Positions 35,244-43,792 of a stretch of 64,000 bases of DNA are shown in pieces (positions within the stretch are counted from its first letter, which is position 1; every line of letters starts with the position of its first letter). The stretch is taken from NCBI GenBank assembly GCA_023460795.1, contig JAEWPC010000018.1:186001-250000 (forward strand), given 5' to 3'. The notes beneath the pieces were generated by a model. That model was given only the letters and a program-made list of their open reading frames with translations. It made no database searches and was not told the origin of the DNA. The DNA comes from Bacillota bacterium (lineage in GTDB: Bacteria > Bacillota > Bacilli > Paenibacillales > Paenibacillaceae). The translations under genes were made by a program, and so were the position numbers.

Positions 35244-35747
35244 ATGGCCTATAGAAACAAGACCTATATTTGTTTTGACGGAGATACAGACATGCATTAC
35301 TACCGACTTATGTGCGCATGGAAACAAAATGATAATACAAACTTTAATTTTATTAACGCACATGACATAAATTATGCTAGGGACTCTAGTCAAGAACTAT
35401 CAATAAAACGTCAGTTAAGAGAACGTCTATTGAACACAAAAGTAATGGTGGTACTTGTAGGCGAAAAAACCCGATATCTTTATAAATTCGTCCGTTGGGA
35501 GATTGAGCAAGCTCTATCATTAAAATTACCTATCATTGCAGTAAATTTGAATGGTCAACGTAGACTTGACTCGGAAAGGTGCCCTCCAATTGTAAGAGAA
35601 GAATTAGTACTCCACATCAGTTTCAATTCTAAGATAGTGCAATATGCTTTAGAAAACTGGCCAAATAACCATGTGAAGTATATGTCTGATGGCGAAAAAG
35701 GGGCATTTCATTACCGTGAAGAAACGTATTCGAGGTTAGGTCTATGA
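35244..35747 (+). CDS. thsB: TIR-like (DUF1863) Thoeris protein ThsB
   Basis: A 167-residue TIR-like protein. The fold is seen in RNKTYICFDGDTDMHYYRLM (first strand and helix), NFNFINAHDINYARD, LLNTKVMVVLVGEKTRY and FVRWEIEQALSLKLPIIAVN. This DUF1863-type TIR is the Thoeris sensor-enzyme: on phage infection ThsB proteins use NAD+ to make a signal nucleotide. GGGGGGAG precedes ATG 35244; the TTG at 35229 lies inside the RBS. Its stop overlaps the next gene by ATGA, and that gene is a membrane macro-domain protein, so the pair fits type II Thoeris. First gene of cassette 1. Confidence 0.85.
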   Translation: MAYRNKTYICFDGDTDMHYYRLMCAWKQNDNTNFNFINAHDINYARDSSQELSIKRQLRERLLNTKVMVVLVGEKTRYLYKFVRWEIEQALSLKLPIIAVNLNGQRRLDSERCPPIVREELVLHISFNSKIVQYALENWPNNHVKYMSDGEKGAFHYREETYSRLGL

Positions 35748-36682
35748 AAAACGTCCGTTTTTTAGGTACTATAGCCTCTATAAAGGATCTTTATTTGTAT
35801 GCATTCAATTCAGCTCCACTCTTTTTCTCACTAATAGGCGGATACTGGCTCTTAATAGAATTTAGTAGCTTTCTATTCCCTGGCACACAAGAGTTCTTTA
35901 AACAATATGGATATTTGGGAATTCCAACCGCAGCAGTTTTAAGTCTCTGGTTATGCCGTCCATTATCATTAATAGCAATGCATTTACAAAATCGTGATGT
36001 CAAAATCGAAATAAAAATTGGCGACTTTTTCAGTACAAAACACGATTATATTATTGCTTCAACCACTAGCTTTGATACTAGTCTCGAAAACGGGACAGTA
36101 TCAAAGGACACTCTTTTAGGAAATCTGATAATCAGATACTTCTCAAATAATCTCACTTTACTAAATCAACAAATTGAGAGTTCGCTCGAAGGTGAACGCT
36201 ATGTATCTCTGCCCCTAGACTGGATTGGTAATAAAAAAAAATATAACATCGGAACGGTAGCTAAAATTTCTATGAATAATAGTAATTGCTACTTGGTTGG
36301 AATAAATAACAAAAATAAATATGGCAATGTAGATGCTCATGATAGCGGATTTGAAGATGTAAAAGTTGCATTGGCACAAACATGGGAATTTATTGGTACA
36401 CGAGGTGATTTGCATCCACTCAGCATAGCACTATTAGGTACTGGTAGAGGTCGGGTAAAAGAAAAAAGAATTGAAGTGGCAAAAGAAATAATAAAATCAT
36501 TTATTGCTGCAAATTCTAGTAGTCGCTTTACTAATAAATTAACTATTGTGATACACCCAAATGATGTAAGATACAACATTGATGTTCATGAGTTGGTAGA
36601 GTATTTACATTATCAATGTAAATACACTCAATTCTCCTCAACTGGGAACACTAGCAACTTTCCTGCATCACAAGCAATTTAA
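35744..36682 (+). CDS. thsA: Membrane macro-domain protein, type II Thoeris effector ThsA
   Basis: A 312-residue protein with two N-terminal transmembrane helices (APLFFSLIGGYWLLIEFSSF; LGIPTAAVLSLWLCRPLSL) and a C-terminal macro-like domain (about 85-300). The latter shows EIKIGDFFSTKHDYIIASTT, SFDTSLENGTVS, TWEFIGTRGDLHPLSIALLG and TGRGRVKEKR, the pattern of DUF6430-type macro domains. In type II Thoeris this domain binds the ADP-ribose-type signal made by ThsB and the membrane part then halts the infected cell. ATGA overlap with thsB gives translational coupling. Composition is AT-rich like the rest of the cassette. Confidence 0.85.
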   Translation: MKNVRFLGTIASIKDLYLYAFNSAPLFFSLIGGYWLLIEFSSFLFPGTQEFFKQYGYLGIPTAAVLSLWLCRPLSLIAMHLQNRDVKIEIKIGDFFSTKHDYIIASTTSFDTSLENGTVSKDTLLGNLIIRYFSNNLTLLNQQIESSLEGERYVSLPLDWIGNKKKYNIGTVAKISMNNSNCYLVGINNKNKYGNVDAHDSGFEDVKVALAQTWEFIGTRGDLHPLSIALLGTGRGRVKEKRIEVAKEIIKSFIAANSSSRFTNKLTIVIHPNDVRYNIDVHELVEYLHYQCKYTQFSSTGNTSNFPASQAI

Positions 36683-36814
36683 TCAACTAATTAATATTGA
36701 ATATTGTGATCCAGGTGTTGAAAGGAAGTTGAACTTTATTATGGTGTTAATATCTCTGACGTTCATAAAGTCTAAAGACTCTACCCGTGTTTTATTTACT
36801 AAGGGGCGATTTGC

Positions 36815-37714
36815 TTGAAAACAAATGAAGATTATGAATTCAACTTAGGAAAGGAACTATTCGATCTTGTGTTTCCACAAATAAAGAAAATAATAAAGAG
36901 TAACCATGAATTGAATATATTCCTCATTGGAAAGAGCTTAAATGATAAGAATAGTTTTAGAGCAAAAGTTTATGATTCATTACAAAACAAAAAGGATATT
37001 AATATATACTTGCCTGAACATATATTTGTGGATGAACTTTTTAATAGAGATAAAGACTTACTTAGTTTAGAAAATATCTTGGCAGATAGTGTTCATGCTA
37101 TCGTGATGTGTGTCGAGAGTGCCGGTTCAATCGCAGAACTTGGGGCATTTGCCAATCATGAAATTCTAAAAGATAAACTGATCGTGTTCATAGATAAGAA
37201 ATACTTAAAGGATAAAAGTTTTATTAGGATGGGACCAATCAAATTCCTACATTTAAAATCTAGTTCAAAAATTGTATGGCACGACTTTGATCATTTTTCT
37301 AATGAAGACAGAAACGCTCTCGTTAATAATCTTAAAGAAGTTTCAAATCCAGATAGTCTAAATACAAGCATTTCCAACCCTATTGTTGCTGAGCGTTTCC
37401 TCCTAGCTTTGTTTTATGTTTTTGGAAATTATTCTAGAAAGAGAATAATTTACTTACTAAAATTTATACAAGAAAAATATAATATATTCATAAATCTAGA
37501 GAACGTTATATCTATAGTATCATCGTCCCTTTCCATGTTATTAAAGAGATCCGAGATTAATGGAAGCAATACAAATTATCAACTCACCGATAAAGGATTA
37601 TATAAACTAGATAAAGATTTATCATCGCAATTTATACATTCACATCTCGACAAATTAAGACTGCGCATGTTAAGCTCATCATTAAGAAAATACTGGAATA
37701 GAAGAAGTTCTTAG
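36815..37714 (+). CDS. Retron type II-A effector (nucleoside-deoxyribosyltransferase-like plus winged helix)
   Basis: A 299-residue protein matching the Eco1 (Ec86) retron effector layout. The N-terminal NDT-like domain has LNIFLIGKSLNDKNSFR, LPEHIFVDELF, SLENILADSVHAIVMCVESA and GSIAELGAFANHE (catalytic-type Glu101/Glu108). The C-terminal DNA-binding part (about 185-299) contains NPIVAERFLLALFYVF and YQLTDKGLYKLD. In type II-A retrons the reverse transcriptase and msDNA hold this effector inactive until phage triggers it. TTG 36815 has AAGGGG 8 nt upstream. Its last codons form the a1 strand of the retron RNA and its TAG stop lies where the branching guanosine is expected. Confidence 0.88.
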   Translation: MKTNEDYEFNLGKELFDLVFPQIKKIIKSNHELNIFLIGKSLNDKNSFRAKVYDSLQNKKDINIYLPEHIFVDELFNRDKDLLSLENILADSVHAIVMCVESAGSIAELGAFANHEILKDKLIVFIDKKYLKDKSFIRMGPIKFLHLKSSSKIVWHDFDHFSNEDRNALVNNLKEVSNPDSLNTSISNPIVAERFLLALFYVFGNYSRKRIIYLLKFIQEKYNIFINLENVISIVSSSLSMLLKRSEINGSNTNYQLTDKGLYKLDKDLSSQFIHSHLDKLRLRMLSSSLRKYWNRRSS

Positions 37715-37852
37715 ATTCTTTTTGAACGGTGATTCGCCGTTCTTGCTTTTTCTTTCTCACTAGCGTTTCCACTAAAATACGTGCTCACTGCCCCGCAGCA
37801 ACCACGCATTTTAGTGGAAGAAATATTTTGGTAAGATCTTCTTCTATTCCAA
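37690..37852 (+). ncRNA. Retron msr-msd RNA
   Basis: The inverted repeat a1 TGGAATAGAAGAAG (37694-37707) pairs with a2 CTTCTTCTATTCCA (37838-37851), 14 bp without mismatch. Between them: TTAG (37711-37714, a candidate branching G), an msr hairpin GAACGG/CCGTTC (37724-37742), a U-rich linker, and a long msd hairpin with TTCCACTAAAAT (37767-37778) against ATTTTAGTGGAA (37808-37819) plus CGTG/CACG above it. Size and layout match known retron RNAs upstream of the reverse transcriptase. Ends and branch point are inferred. Confidence 0.85.
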
Positions 37853-37880
37853 AACAGGGCTAAATAGCCCTGTTTTATTT
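37851..37880 (+). terminator. Terminator-like hairpin between retron RNA and reverse transcriptase
   Basis: AAAACAGGGCT pairs with AGCCCTGTTTT around AAAT, then TATTTT. It lies after the a2 strand and only a few bases before the reverse transcriptase RBS (GGAGG at 37882). It probably sets a high RNA to low enzyme ratio. Confidence 0.75.
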
Positions 37881-37892
37881 TGGAGGAAAACC

Positions 37893-38876
37893 ATGATTAG
37901 TAAAAAAACATTATTTTTACTTGGCTTGCCGATCATGTCCACAATGGAGGACTTTTCGAGTCAGATTAATCTAACCACTCGAACGTTGTATCATTTTTCA
38001 ACAAAATCCTCGAAATTTTATAAAACAATTCACACTACTAAAGCAAATGGAAAAATAAGAATATTACATAGCCCCTCTGCGGAAATGAAAGCAATACAGG
38101 CTTGGATATTACGAAATATACTAGAGAAATTACCTACTCATAAGAGTGCAACTGGTTTTATTCGAAAGCAATCTATCTTAGTAAACGCAGAACGCCATCG
38201 TGAGAATAGTTTTTGTCTATGTCTTGATATTACAGATTTCTTCAATAACACTTCTAAGAAAAAAGTGTTCACATTCTTTAGATCATTAGGGTATCCTGAC
38301 CAAATAGCTATAACATTGACAAATCTATGTACACATGAAAATGGTCTGCCTCAAGGGGGCGTTTCATCACCTGCATTATCTAATTTAGTTAATACACGAC
38401 TCGACCATAGAATTTCAAGTTATGTAGGAAAACGAAATATAGTTTACACAAGGTATGCTGATGACATTACCATATCATCAAATAACTCTGACCAACTTTA
38501 TAAAGCTAAAAAAGTTATCGAAAAAATCTTAGATGATGAAGGATACCAACTAAATTCAACAAAGACTAGATTTTTACGTCCAGGTGCCTTGCGAAAAATT
38601 ACTGGCCTTGTCATCAGCGATGATAACAATAGTATTGGTGTGGGCCGAAAAGAAAAAAGAATATTGCGGGCAAAAATTCATCAATCACTAAACTCCACCA
38701 CGATGAACAAATCTGAAAAGCTAAAGAAAGAAAATCACATTCAGGGTTGGCTAAACTACCTAAACAGTATTGATAAAAATAGTGTTAGATATTTGGGTGA
38801 GTATTATGCAAAAGAAATATTAAAAATTGGCAAAAATCAAGCAGCTTCTACTTCAATAGATGACGAGATAAATTAA
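37893..38876 (+). CDS. Retron reverse transcriptase
   Basis: A 327-residue retron-type RT. Motifs: KANGKIRILHSPS (RT1), LCLDITDFFNN with Asp112, LPQGGVSSPALSNLV, the catalytic YTRYADDITISS (Asp190/Asp191), and RKITGLVISDDN (the VTG region that recognises its own msr). A short C-terminal thumb follows (KLKKENHIQGWLNYLN). It copies msd into msDNA primed from the branch G of the RNA encoded just upstream. GGAGG sits 6 nt before ATG 37893. Effector-RNA-RT order matches type II-A. Confidence 0.93.
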   Translation: MISKKTLFLLGLPIMSTMEDFSSQINLTTRTLYHFSTKSSKFYKTIHTTKANGKIRILHSPSAEMKAIQAWILRNILEKLPTHKSATGFIRKQSILVNAERHRENSFCLCLDITDFFNNTSKKKVFTFFRSLGYPDQIAITLTNLCTHENGLPQGGVSSPALSNLVNTRLDHRISSYVGKRNIVYTRYADDITISSNNSDQLYKAKKVIEKILDDEGYQLNSTKTRFLRPGALRKITGLVISDDNNSIGVGRKEKRILRAKIHQSLNSTTMNKSEKLKKENHIQGWLNYLNSIDKNSVRYLGEYYAKEILKIGKNQAASTSIDDEIN

Positions 38877-39010
38877 ACTCTCTCGTAACCTGATACATTC
38901 TAGTATTGCAACCATTGCTCATTTAAAGTCATTGACGATCTTCATTGGCTAAAGAAATTCCTGTTGATTTTACGTTGAATTTATTGAAATTAAATCGAAC
39001 TGTTGAATCA

Positions 39011-39041
39011 ATTGCCCACTCTTATGAAGAGAGTGGGCAAT
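39011..39041. other. Perfect 12-bp inverted repeat downstream of the reverse transcriptase
   Basis: ATTGCCCACTCT (39011-39022) pairs with AGAGTGGGCAAT (39030-39041). No T-run follows on either strand, so it is not a standard terminator. It lies 40 bp before the R2 repeat and may be a protein-binding site or a decayed terminator. Confidence 0.5.
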
Positions 39042-39102
39042 ACGAAGGATTCAAGGGCGCTTTTGGTCTACCTCACCTTACAAATATTTTCAGCGACCGC
39101 TT

Positions 39103-39265
39103 GTTGACTCCATGTTGACTTCTAATATAAAAAGTACATCGCCAGAGCCTGTGGGCAAAATGACGATGTATTCGAATTGTACATACTGCTATCTGTCTTT
39201 CCGTTCCCCTTCATCCCCAACAGCTTTCGGATTGTCGCTAAATGAGATCCAGTCACTCCAATTGC
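39103..39265 (-). repeat. Sulfurtransferase 3'-end copy R2
   Basis: The minus strand encodes RNWSDWISFSDNPKAVGDEG, then ERKDR and a stop at 39189, aligned to the intact SWSDWISYSNNPIATGNEEN tail. The hairpin TACATCGCCA...TGACGATGTA (39128-39170) and the paired repeat GTTGACTCCATGTTGACT (39103-39120) follow. It begins 8-14 bp after the stop of the 919-residue gene. Confidence 0.88.
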
Positions 39266-39272
39266 GGAATAA

Positions 39273-42032
39273 TTAAGATTGTATAACTTCTGAATATACT
39301 TTTCGAACGGCATAATTTGTATCTAATGATGCTTTTTGAAGAATATAGTTATATGTTGCTATATCGACTGATTTAATTAAATAAGCCTTTCTTAAAATAA
39401 TATTTTTAATATATCCAGTATCAATATCTATCGATTTCACCAACTGGTTACAAATAATCCGGCAGCTATTCGGATTGCGCAACAATTGAAATAATATTTG
39501 TATACCATACATCCGCACATTGAAATTTATGGAATTGCTACACTTCAACGCAAACTGTAACAAAACAGTTTCTATATCTGTAGCAACCTTCATTTGTTCA
39601 TTAGCTTCTAACATAGATAGGATTGTCTTACTTATTTGTACTAATGACGGAATGTCCTCATCAATAAGATGTAAAGATTCTATCATTTGAAGCCCTATGT
39701 CATTACCAAAACAGCTATAAAGAAGCAAGGATGATATACGAAGTGACGACTCCGTAATAGTGGACATAATTGTGCTATTACCAGTTTGTATAGTTTCCTT
39801 GTTACTTTCTAACACTCCAATCATATCTACATTACGCTCTATAACATGAGTATATCTTTTACACAGATAAACTATTAAATCTATTGCATCACACTTTTCT
39901 TCAATAGTTTGCTTCTCCGCCAATAGCGTACTGCCCGCGGTAGTAAATATTGAATCCAACAAATCATTTTCAAATGTAATCTTACTATGTTTGAGTATTA
40001 ATTTAATAGTTACATGTGGACGATCTATATAGCCCGTATACTGACCATTCAAACCTTGAGATTTATTTCTCTCATGAATTAATCCAATATACTTCTGAAT
40101 AAAATCTGGCATATCAATGGATGCAACATCGCTTGTTTCCAATTTGTAGGTGGCATTGTAAAACATATCCATATTTATTTTTATTGCCTCATTAAGTTGC
40201 TCTGTTAATTCTTTATTTGTTTTTCTTAGCGAATAGAGCGCTTGTTCAAGTGTATGTATATTCGATCGTTCTTTCTCGTCCCTAACGATACTAATTACCT
40301 TATCTAATAGCTCTGTAGAAACACCTTCAGATAGGTTGTTTAGATTAATATGATTTGCAACCAACTTGAATATATCATCGTACCATCGTCTGCATTCACG
40401 GTCTATTAGTTTACAAAGAACGGACGCCAAGTCGTCCTGCTGTAGCCTAAATGCAACTCCGGAAAGTGAATCAAATATGTGGCTCCCAACTGCAATATTA
40501 CGATTGTCATCTTGTATCCAAGAGTTAATCTGATCTATCATTTCTTTTGAAATAACCTCAAAATCTGCATCATTTAGAAAATATCCCACTACCTTAAAAG
40601 CTTCTAGATTACAAATAAACTTTTGATGTGGGACTGGACGATTTTTTGAGAAATCAAATATCTCCCTTGCATCCATATCATTCATCTTACAAAGGATTTC
40701 CTCATACGAGTTAATGATCCCGTTAATTTCTTTAGTCTTGTAATTTATGATAGCCGTTTTTAATAACAATCGCCGAAAATGCCAATCGGTGTACCTTTCA
40801 CTTAAATGGAAGGCTACAAACTTAATTCGTTGATATAGAACCATTAACTGTGTCAGTGAACCATTGAACATTGCGACAATGTAGATATTTGATAGATTAT
40901 TGACATATGGTTTTAAATTTCCCCCTAGTGTTACTGTATATGGGGACTCAATTTTTTGTTTTAATGCATTTCCGACCAAATTTGAATGTAGATCACTATC
41001 AAAACGATCTAGTAGTGGATAATGCAGTGGATTTGTACTTTGTTCAATTTCTATTTGAGCGTCATTATGAGACCAATAATGATTTCGGCTTTCCTCAAGG
41101 AGATTCTTCTGATTTCGCAAGTCAATAAGAATATCTTTAATAATCCAGTCAGGCATCAGGCACTCTTTTGCCAGTTTAAGTGCTTCGTTTAATAAGGGAA
41201 TAGTTCCTTCCAGCTCTCCAAGGAAAAATAATTGAATTGCTTCCCATCGTTTTTTTGCTACAACGTGAAACTGCTCTGTTTGTAACTTTTTTAATTCTTT
41301 TATGAATAGGTCCAAATTAAAATCTACTATCGATTTTTGCTCAAACATCACAGGGAAAAATCTACAACACCAATCGTCAAATATACTTGTGTATTGGATT
41401 TCATCGGAACTTCCGAGGATAAACCTAGAGAAGTAAGATTTGGTTTTGTCAATGTTTGAGGTCACATCTTTTGTTGCTACAAGAGATGTTTGAAAATACG
41501 TCTCAGCGATGGAAACATCCTCTTCATAGGTGTTATTTTCGGATATAAAGTCGATGCGCCCCTTACTGTAACTTCTATATATGTTTGTAAGGTCATCGAT
41601 CAAGCCTTGAGTCCCACTTACAATAAGTTGTTCAAAAGAATGAACGACTTTGCTTTTTGCGAACTTCGCACCCATCAGGCTCTTTTGAAGTGGTGTTTCT
41701 TTCTTAGAATTCTGATCACAGAAATAGTATAAAGATTTTATTCTATGCTTATTGGCCATATCTATTTCGATTTGAACACCAGAAGGAACACCATCAAAGT
41801 TATCAATTAAGAAGATACATACATCACAATCCGATAGAGCGCTGGTATAGTGAAGTTCTGCCGAAATAGTAGATGCTTCCTCAGCTTCAAATAGATATAC
41901 ATCAGCTAGCCCTGTAGATTCAATCATTACCTTTAGCCCAGCACGGACGATATTATATTTTTCTTTCCAAGCTCGATCATTACCACATGCAGAACTTATA
42001 AACACTTTAATTTTATAATTTGGTGAGATCAT
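39273..42032 (-). CDS. Large protein with DUF4062/TIR-like N-terminus and helical repeat body
   Basis: A 919-residue protein, the only gene of cassette 2. Residues 1-150 look like a DUF4062-type (TIR/SLOG-related) domain: IKVFISSACGNDRAWKEKY, ALSDCDVCIFLIDNFDGVPS, and GVQIEIDMANKHRIKSLYYF. The rest is predicted helical with no motif I can name; it looks like an alpha-solenoid (for example LSISSLLLYSCFGNDIG-like and HEAT-type stretches near 690-900). Such domain orders occur in single-gene anti-phage proteins, where the repeats sense and the N-terminus acts. AAAGGAG lies 11 nt before ATG 42032. The stop sits immediately beside repeat R2. A defence role is inferred from location and fold only. 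Confidence 0.75.
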   Translation of the reverse strand: MISPNYKIKVFISSACGNDRAWKEKYNIVRAGLKVMIESTGLADVYLFEAEEASTISAELHYTSALSDCDVCIFLIDNFDGVPSGVQIEIDMANKHRIKSLYYFCDQNSKKETPLQKSLMGAKFAKSKVVHSFEQLIVSGTQGLIDDLTNIYRSYSKGRIDFISENNTYEEDVSIAETYFQTSLVATKDVTSNIDKTKSYFSRFILGSSDEIQYTSIFDDWCCRFFPVMFEQKSIVDFNLDLFIKELKKLQTEQFHVVAKKRWEAIQLFFLGELEGTIPLLNEALKLAKECLMPDWIIKDILIDLRNQKNLLEESRNHYWSHNDAQIEIEQSTNPLHYPLLDRFDSDLHSNLVGNALKQKIESPYTVTLGGNLKPYVNNLSNIYIVAMFNGSLTQLMVLYQRIKFVAFHLSERYTDWHFRRLLLKTAIINYKTKEINGIINSYEEILCKMNDMDAREIFDFSKNRPVPHQKFICNLEAFKVVGYFLNDADFEVISKEMIDQINSWIQDDNRNIAVGSHIFDSLSGVAFRLQQDDLASVLCKLIDRECRRWYDDIFKLVANHINLNNLSEGVSTELLDKVISIVRDEKERSNIHTLEQALYSLRKTNKELTEQLNEAIKINMDMFYNATYKLETSDVASIDMPDFIQKYIGLIHERNKSQGLNGQYTGYIDRPHVTIKLILKHSKITFENDLLDSIFTTAGSTLLAEKQTIEEKCDAIDLIVYLCKRYTHVIERNVDMIGVLESNKETIQTGNSTIMSTITESSLRISSLLLYSCFGNDIGLQMIESLHLIDEDIPSLVQISKTILSMLEANEQMKVATDIETVLLQFALKCSNSINFNVRMYGIQILFQLLRNPNSCRIICNQLVKSIDIDTGYIKNIILRKAYLIKSVDIATYNYILQKASLDTNYAVRKVYSEVIQS

Positions 42033-42295
42033 TTTATATTTAACTCCTTTGAGCAGTCACATGTATCGAAGTTATTGTTGATTAAGCCCTCTTAATTAAT
42101 CATATCACTAATATGGAAAACTTTTTATCAATAAACATTAGAATGACTGTGTCACAAGTCGAATCGTGTCATCAATTAGTTTCAGATTGTTGACTCTTCG
42201 TTCATTTGTTCCATTCAATCTTGGATTAGAAAGTGATTGTAAACGTTTAAATTGTATGAACCCGAACTTGATGTAAACATTTTTTTTGAACGTTT

Positions 42296-42466
42296 GTTGA
42301 CTCCCAGTTGACTTCAAGTAAATAAAAAATATAGAGCAACGGCATCCCGTTTCGCCGTGCTCTGCATTGAACTTTGCATACTGCTATACACATTTCCACC
42401 CTTAATCCTCGCCAGTAGCCACCGCATTCTCCCCATAACTTATCCAATCACTCCAGCTAAAGTATT
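42296..42466 (-). repeat. Sulfurtransferase 3'-end copy R3
   Basis: The minus strand encodes KYFSWSDWISYGENAVATGE, then D and a stop at 42402, extending slightly further into the gene (KLYAGSWSDW in the intact copy). A hairpin follows (42321-42365), then the paired repeat GTTGACTCCCAGTTGACT (42296-42313). Confidence 0.85.
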
Positions 42467-42518
42467 TCGTCAAAAGACGCTGCTTCCCGGTCCCTAGTAA
42501 GTATTTTCAGCGGCCACT

Positions 42519-42538
42519 CGTTGACCTCGTGTTGACTC
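42519..42538. repeat. Solo paired-GTTGACT repeat
   Basis: CGTTGACCTCGTGTTGACTC with the upstream context GTATTTTCAGCGGCC shared with the copies at 39103 and 45939. It lies between R3 and the first gene of cassette 3. Confidence 0.7.
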
Positions 42539-42615
42539 TTAATTACAAATAAATATTCCATTAGATGTTTCCGATATATTCCATATACAAATCAGTCTGA
42601 ACAGGGAGGGTCCAA

Positions 42616-43326
42616 ATGGATAGAGCTATTAATCCAAACGATCGGCTTGTTTATAAAATTGATGAGTGGTTGAAGCTTTTTTCGGCAGACCACTCTGGAC
42701 TCTGCATAGTTTGTGGTAATAAGTTGGAAGTCAGGGCAGAGAGCACTGTTTCGACAACAACTCATTTTTGGCATTCCGTTCGTGGATCAAATTGTCCAAC
42801 TATTCAAGCCAATTCAACCCCGTATATGAATCTTCTTCCGTCAGAGGAGGATGAGGCTAACGCTCTGAAAGTCAAAAGTGATTTTACAAAACGATTTTAC
42901 GAAGTTTTTCTCAAATGCGACCTTCTTTGCGCTGGCTTGAAGTTTGAAGAGTTCAAAGAGCTAGTTGAACTCGCGAATACAAAACGTATCTGGTACTATA
43001 GGGATCTCACGTTAGATTTCTTACCCTATATTTTTTTGACGCTAAAGAAAATTTCATCAAGGGATAGCCGTTTTAGAGACAATAGCTTTTACTTTGTCTT
43101 TGAACCGAACCTAAAGAGTTATAATGAGTTGTGGATTGATAAGAAGATTAGAAAGAAAATATGGAAAGTCGAGAGTGTTACTTACTCAGAGAAAGTGAAC
43201 GGAGTATATAAAGACAAACGCAAACAAGTTGTAACAGAGTATGACATAGATTCTTTATATCCAAGTGAACCAGTCTGGGTCACAAGGAGCAGATCAACAA
43301 TTCAAAAGCTTATAAACTTGAACTAA
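42616..43326 (+). CDS. Hypothetical protein with N-terminal Cys/His zinc motif
   Basis: A 236-residue protein I do not recognise. Residues about 28-62 hold LCIVCGNKL, HFWHSVRGSNCP: a CxxC, two His and one Cys in a zinc-finger-like arrangement similar to HNH or zinc-ribbon proteins. The remainder is helix then beta-rich (LDFLPYIFLTLKKI; FYFVFEPNLKSYNELWI; VTRSRSTIQKLI). AGGGAGGG precedes ATG 42616. It is the first gene of cassette 3, upstream of the NTase/DUF262 pair. AT-rich composition suits horizontal origin. A DNA- or RNA-binding role is plausible, not shown. Confidence 0.7.
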   Translation: MDRAINPNDRLVYKIDEWLKLFSADHSGLCIVCGNKLEVRAESTVSTTTHFWHSVRGSNCPTIQANSTPYMNLLPSEEDEANALKVKSDFTKRFYEVFLKCDLLCAGLKFEEFKELVELANTKRIWYYRDLTLDFLPYIFLTLKKISSRDSRFRDNSFYFVFEPNLKSYNELWIDKKIRKKIWKVESVTYSEKVNGVYKDKRKQVVTEYDIDSLYPSEPVWVTRSRSTIQKLINLN

Positions 43327-43329
43327 TGG

Positions 43330-43640
43330 GGCTGCGATTTAGATCAACTTTTTTGCTTTCTGGGGAGAGGCTTTCGGGCTGTCTCCCCTTGCTATCCTTA
43401 CGCTGTTGTCACTAGTGCCGTAAGAGTAGCACGAAGCCCGGCAAGCACGGTTCCTGGAGTTCTGGGATGGTATACCTTAAGTTACTGAGCCATTCAAATG
43501 TTGCAATACCCCAGTCCGGAGCTTGTTGTACAGCCGGAGTACCAAAGCTGGGTTCGGAGCCAAGGTTTGACGAGCCGGAGCCGTGTTGGCTTTCATCCGT
43601 AAAATACAGAGTAACAATTCCTACTTCGTTTACAACGATA
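43330..43640 (+). other. GC-rich, hairpin-dense segment; candidate structured RNA or element remnant
   Basis: Inside an AT-rich cassette this stretch is abruptly GC-richer. GGGGAGA...TCTCCCC (about 43362-43388) and CTTACG...CGTAAG (about 43397-43423) are clear stems, and several GCCGGAG/CCGGAGC copies follow (43515-43590). The short frame 43467-43748 within it has poor protein character. Possible identities include an IscB/HEARO-type or intron RNA remnant, but I cannot confirm any. Confidence 0.4.
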
Positions 43641-43792
43641 CCTACTTCATTAGATGATTTGACTCGCCCTCATCATACTCTCCTTATAAAAGTTTATCTT
43701 GTAGTCTATAACATCAAATTAAAAATTTATTCCAATACACCATTTTAGTATAATATAGTTAGAATTATTCCCCATTTTGTCGAGGTGTCCCA

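Noticed and set aside
39122..39313. 63-codon minus-strand frame overlapping R2
   Set aside because: It reads the sulfurtransferase tail and hairpin out of frame; the in-frame reading gives the WSDWIS tail.
42247..42447. 66-codon minus-strand frame overlapping R3
   Set aside because: Out-of-frame reading of the duplicated tail and terminator; no gene.
43467..43748. 93-codon plus-strand frame
   Set aside because: Crosses the GC-rich hairpin block into AT-rich spacer, with no RBS or protein character.
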